From contig JAFQOY010000116.1 of NCBI GenBank assembly GCA_017412025.1, positions 1-12,716 on the forward strand: DNA of 12,716 bases, read 5' to 3'. This document shows, piece after piece, positions 10,288-12,716 of the stretch (the stretch's first letter is position 1; each line of letters begins with the position of its first letter). A model generated the notes under the pieces. The model was not told where the DNA came from, made no database searches, and worked only from the letters and a program-made list of their open reading frames with translations. The translations under genes were made by a program, and so were the position numbers. This stretch comes from Clostridia bacterium. Lineage in GTDB: Bacteria; Bacillota_A; Clostridia; Christensenellales; Aristaeellaceae.

Positions 10288-11369
10288 TGCGCAGCACCGT
10301 CCGCGCCGTTTTCCTCTTCAGCTTCGGCCTCCGTTTCGGCCGCAGCTTCCGCGCTTTCTTCGCCCTCCTGATACAGATACACGCCCTCGTCAAGCTGGGA
10401 CGCATACGCAGCCGCACCGGCCTTCGCCGCCTTCATCGCCGCAATGGCGACCTCCAGCATCTCCTCGCTCGGCTCGCGGGTGGTCAGATGCTGCAGCATC
10501 AGGCCCGGCCAGCGCAGCGCGCGCACGATGACGTGATCGCCCGCATGCGCAAGGCCCTTGAGCACCTCGTAGGACACGCCGGTGACAACCGGCAGGATCA
10601 GCAGGCTGCGGCCAAAGCGGGCAAAGAAGCCGAGCTTCTCAATGCCAAAGAGCAGGTAGATCAGCTGATCCGCCACGGAACCGATGAGGATCGAGATGAT
10701 CATCACCAGGAACAGGAACGCCGTGCCGCAGCGCGGATGCAGGCAGGAATACTTCTTCGCATTTTCCGGCGTCAGCTCCTCGCCGGCCTCGTTGCAGTAT
10801 ACGGTCTTGTGCTCCGCGCCGTGGTACATGAACGTGCGCTTGATGTCCGGCATCAGCGCCACCGCCCAGATATAGGCGATCAGGATGCCGATGCGCACCA
10901 CGCCGGAAACCAGATTGATCAGAATCCTGTTGTCGATAAACCGGCTGACAAACGTCGCCGCCGTAGACGGCAGGAACACGAACAGGAACAGGCTGAGCAC
11001 GACAGCCAGCGCCATCGCCACCGCCATGACCACCTTATCGATGCTCTTGCCCAGCTTTTCAGCCAGCCACTTTTCAAACTTGGTCGGCTCCTCCTCCAGC
11101 ATGCCCAGCATCTGCGTGCTCTTGTCAAGGGTCTGCATGCCCATCTTGAGCATGACCACCATATTCACGCAGCCGCGGATGATCGGCATGCTCATCCATT
11201 TGTGCTTCTTGGAGAGCGGCTCCCTGTGCTCGCAGGTCACCACAATCTTTCCATCCGGCTTGCGCACGGCGATGGCCATGGACTCGTCCGCCGGGCTCTG
11301 CATCATCACGCCTTCCATCACGGCCTGTCCGCCGATGTCCTGATACTTAACCGCTTTCTTTTCACTCAT
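10284..11369 (-). CDS. yqhQ: DUF1385 membrane protein (YqhQ family)
   Basis: The function is not established. The 361-residue protein matches the YqhQ/DUF1385 family, with GGQAVMEGVMM (13-23), YHGAEHKTV (182-190), LHPRCGT (210-216) and LQHLTTREP (292-300). These His- and Cys-containing motifs suggest a metal or cofactor site, which is inference. Hydrophobic segments lie at about 113-134, 149-172, 216-242 and 252-268, so it is an integral membrane protein. The C-terminus (about 336-361) is an Ala/Glu-rich acidic tail of low complexity. Two ATGs are possible; the one at 11369 has AGGAG 7 bases upstream, whereas the one at 11375 leaves only one or two bases. It heads the prmC-prfA-sua5 unit, next to rpmE as in many Clostridia and Bacilli. 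Confidence 0.94.
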   Translation of the reverse strand: MSEKKAVKYQDIGGQAVMEGVMMQSPADESMAIAVRKPDGKIVVTCEHREPLSKKHKWMSMPIIRGCVNMVVMLKMGMQTLDKSTQMLGMLEEEPTKFEKWLAEKLGKSIDKVVMAVAMALAVVLSLFLFVFLPSTAATFVSRFIDNRILINLVSGVVRIGILIAYIWAVALMPDIKRTFMYHGAEHKTVYCNEAGEELTPENAKKYSCLHPRCGTAFLFLVMIISILIGSVADQLIYLLFGIEKLGFFARFGRSLLILPVVTGVSYEVLKGLAHAGDHVIVRALRWPGLMLQHLTTREPSEEMLEVAIAAMKAAKAGAAAYASQLDEGVYLYQEGEESAEAAAETEAEAEEENGADGAAQ

Positions 11370-11503
11370 GTTCATTCTCCTCTTTGAATCTGTTTGAATT
11401 CTGTTTTGTCGTTATGCAAATCTTTTAGCAAAGAACCGGCCCCGCCCGCAGAAAAGCAGGATTCACAGCCGTTTGCCGGCGACGCCGCCGGCAGCATGCC
11501 GGT
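11370..11503 (-). other. Intergenic region with G+C-rich hairpin before yqhQ
   Basis: This 134-base gap lies between the DUF6773-like gene and yqhQ. A very stable hairpin, GCCGGCG-GCGT-CGCCGGC on the minus strand (11492-11475), follows 11 bases after the upstream stop. It has no T-tract, so it is not a standard intrinsic terminator. A near-tandem repeat, TTTGAATCTG then TTTGAATTCTG on the plus strand (11383-11403), sits just before the yqhQ ribosome binding site. I see no convincing promoter; TTGCATAAC near 11421 is the closest -10-like sequence, without a good -35. Confidence 0.5.
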
Positions 11504-11941
11504 TTATTCGTTTTCAAGCGCCTGCTCGCGTTTTTCCTGCCTGCGCTTCATATAGGCCATCAGCCCTGTCAGCGTCAGAAAACACAGCACGGCCACCGCG
11601 CCGCCCGCCGCCAGGCCGGCAGCCGCGCTGCCCCGGCTCACCGCGACGACAGCCGCCACGCAAACGCCCGAGCCCAGCGCGCAGGCCGCGTTGCCGCCCG
11701 TGCTCGGGCGGGCGTCTTCATCCCATATTCCCTGACGCACGTTGGCCACGATCATCACGACGCTGACCGTCACCAAAGCAAACAGCTCTCCCGCCATCTG
11801 CACAAGCGCCGCGCCCGCCAGCAGCTGCACCACCACCGCGATACACAGCAGCGCATACATCAGCCAGAGCCCGGCGTGCTCAATCCGGTACATCTCCAGC
11901 ATCTCGCGCTCATCGAGCACGGGCTTTTTCCTTTTAAGCAT
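11504..11941 (-). CDS. Four-helix membrane protein, DUF6773-like
   Basis: The 145-residue protein has a charged N-terminus (MLKRKKPVLDEREMLEMYRI), a probable first helix at about 24-44, a second at 49-68, a third at about 84-102 and a fourth at 106-130, then a charged tail. The sequence around EHAGLWLMYALL and the later GIWDED resembles DUF6773 proteins, which are often encoded next to small XRE regulators. The resemblance is from memory. Function is unknown. The ATG at 11941 overlaps the regulator's TAA by 8 bases and has GGAGGAGG upstream, so the two genes are coupled. A longer in-frame reading from 12040 is possible but would run across the regulator gene and lacks family resemblance. Confidence 0.75.
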   Translation of the reverse strand: MLKRKKPVLDEREMLEMYRIEHAGLWLMYALLCIAVVVQLLAGAALVQMAGELFALVTVSVVMIVANVRQGIWDEDARPSTGGNAACALGSGVCVAAVVAVSRGSAAAGLAAGGAVAVLCFLTLTGLMAYMKRRQEKREQALENE

Positions 11942-12140
11942 CGCCTGCCTCCTCCCAGAACAGATCGTCAAGCGTCTTGCCAAGCGCACGGCAGATCGCC
12001 ACGCACAGCGCAAGCGAGGGATTGAACCTGCCCGCCTCAATCATGCCGATGGTCTGGCGCGTCACGCCCACGCGCTGCGCCAGATCCTCCTGGGAGAGAT
12101 CGCATCCAACGCGCGCCGATTTCATTTTCAGATTCTTCAC
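11934..12140 (-). CDS. Small XRE-family transcriptional regulator
   Basis: The 68-residue protein is little more than one helix-turn-helix domain. LSQEDLAQRVGVTRQTIGMI (15-34) gives the two DNA-binding helices, followed by EAGRFNPSLALCVAICRALG (35-54) and the ending DDLFWEE, which is the standard pattern of small Cro/C1-type regulators. There is no ligand or protease domain. The start is a GTG at 12140 with GGAGG about 10 bases upstream; an in-frame ATG at 12125 has no ribosome binding site. It lies 120 bases downstream of a perfect consensus promoter containing a dyad. This suggests a repressor acting on its own operon, an inference drawn from similar regulators. The downstream membrane protein is the likely partner or target. 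Confidence 0.9.
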   Translation of the reverse strand: MKNLKMKSARVGCDLSQEDLAQRVGVTRQTIGMIEAGRFNPSLALCVAICRALGKTLDDLFWEEAGDA

Positions 12141-12266
12141 GCGGACGTCCCTCCTTGATCTTCCTGCCGCCGCAATCAGATTTCCCCGCTGTTTTTTCCG
12201 GTTTCTTTTTTATCCTCTGCGGCATATTCTTCTCTGCATCTCTGTGATATCCGTTTTTATATCTGA

Positions 12267-12300
12267 ATTATAGTATACACACGTCATTATGTCAACTATA
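12267..12300 (-). promoter_or_regulatory. Perfect consensus promoter with putative operator for XRE operon
   Basis: The minus strand carries TTGACA (12295-12290), a 17-base spacer and TATAAT (12272-12267), an exact sigma-A consensus. TATAGT (12300-12295) and ACTATA (12274-12269) form a 6-bp dyad spanning both boxes, a plausible operator for the regulator encoded downstream. Transcription would start near 12260, leaving a leader of about 120 bases in which I see no clear structure. Confidence 0.88.
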
Positions 12301-12332
12301 TTTTACGTTTTGATTCTTATAGTTTTCTTTGC

Positions 12333-12361
12333 AAAAAAAGAGACGACCCAAATGGATCGTC
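12333..12361 (-). terminator. Intrinsic terminator of rpmE
   Basis: On the minus strand GACGATCC (12361-12354), loop ATTT and GGGTCGTC (12349-12342) form an 8-bp stem with one U-G pair, followed by TCTTTTTTT. It begins 18 bases after the rpmE stop codon and separates rpmE from the XRE operon promoter. Confidence 0.93.
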
Positions 12362-12379
12362 CCGATTGGTTGTAGCAAA

Positions 12380-12577
12380 TTACATGCCGTAGCGCTTCTT
12401 GAAGCGATCGACACGGCCGCCGGCGTCAACCAGCTTCTGCTTGCCCGTGTAGAACGGGTGGCACTTGGAGCAGATTTCAACGCGCAGCTCCTTCTTGGTG
12501 GAACCAGTGACAAAGGTATTGCCGCAGACGCAGGTCACGGTAACCTTCTGATACTTCGGATGGATGCCTTCCTTCAT
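12380..12577 (-). CDS. rpmE: 50S ribosomal protein L31
   Basis: L31 is a large-subunit protein that bridges to the small subunit. The 65-residue protein starts [10 protein letters not shown] and contains all four zinc-binding cysteines, at 16, 18, 36 and 39 (CVC and CSKC). It is thus the zinc-containing (C+) form, not the zinc-free paralogue made under zinc limitation. It ends in the usual basic tail ([13 protein letters not shown]). The ATG at 12577 has GAGGTG upstream at good spacing; the in-frame extension upstream is not L31-like. It has its own promoter and terminator, so it is a single-gene unit. Confidence 0.98.
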   Translation of the reverse strand: MKEGIHPKYQKVTVTCVCGNTFVTGSTKKELRVEICSKCHPFYTGKQKLVDAGGRVDRFKKRYGM

Positions 12578-12666
12578 GATTTTCACCTCTTTTTCCGCAG
12601 TACTATCGCATGAAAAACGCAAGTGAAACAGGCGTCTTCTCATACGCTTGAGCGGAGACTTCGTAT

Positions 12667-12695
12667 AGTATACCCTTCTTTTTCCCAAATTGCAA
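12667..12695 (-). promoter_or_regulatory. Sigma-A promoter of rpmE
   Basis: TTGCAA (12695-12690), a 17-base spacer and TATACT (12672-12667) form a good promoter. Transcription would start near 12660, giving a leader of about 82 bases. In it ACGC (about 12631-12628) can pair with either an upstream or a downstream GCGT, a weak hint of alternative folding. Nothing is seen between the promoter and the window end. Confidence 0.8.
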
Positions 12696-12716
12696 GCCAT
12701 TCCTGCAATCTTTTGA

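Noticed and set aside
12037..12225. Possible upstream reading frame in the XRE regulator leader (start at 12225)
   Set aside because: It has only a weak purine-rich sequence before its ATG, runs into the regulator gene in another frame, and has a Lys/Glu-rich low-information sequence; a regulatory upstream frame cannot be excluded but is not supported.

Overview
The window looks like chromosome of a G+C-rich Firmicute, probably a member of Clostridia (Christensenellales- or Oscillospirales-like; this is inference). The reasons are a Thr-specific T-box leader, TTGACA/TATAAT-type promoters, strong GGAGG ribosome binding sites, the rpmE-yqhQ-prmC-prfA-sua5 gene order, and a heterodimeric ABC exporter. 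All genes lie on the minus strand, so transcription runs from the right end of the window to the left. I see no rRNA or tRNA gene, CRISPR array, phage gene or transposase.

Right part (12716 to 11504). rpmE (ribosomal protein L31, four-cysteine form) has its own promoter and a clear intrinsic terminator. Next comes a promoter with perfect consensus -35, spacer and -10. It drives a small XRE-type regulator and an overlapping four-helix membrane protein (DUF6773-like).

Middle part (11369 to 6795). yqhQ (DUF1385), prmC, prfA, sua5/tsaC and a hypoxanthine-DNA-glycosylase-like gene form a tightly packed unit. Junctions are overlaps of 3-4 bases or no gap at all, except that the start chosen for sua5 leaves 26 bases. 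The unit closes with an intrinsic terminator at 6795-6822. It combines translation termination (RF1 and its methyltransferase), tRNA t6A synthesis and base-excision repair.

Left part (6771 to 1). A pyrimidine-nucleoside phosphorylase gene is followed after 7 bases by the two subunits of an ABC exporter, which overlap by 8 bases. The active-site motifs of the two subunits are degenerate in a complementary way, as in heterodimeric exporters. The stop codon of the second subunit lies inside the -35 box of the next promoter, which drives a complete Thr T-box leader. A 111-bp MITE-like palindromic repeat sits between the T-box terminator and thrS. The ThrRS is cut off by the window edge and lacks the usual N-terminal TGS domain.

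Most of this is core housekeeping content, and I do not see a clearly new multi-gene system. The best leads are the repeat inserted in the thrS leader, the TGS-less ThrRS under T-box control, the promoter/stop-codon junction at the T-box, the phosphorylase-exporter operon, and the strongly promoted XRE-membrane protein pair.
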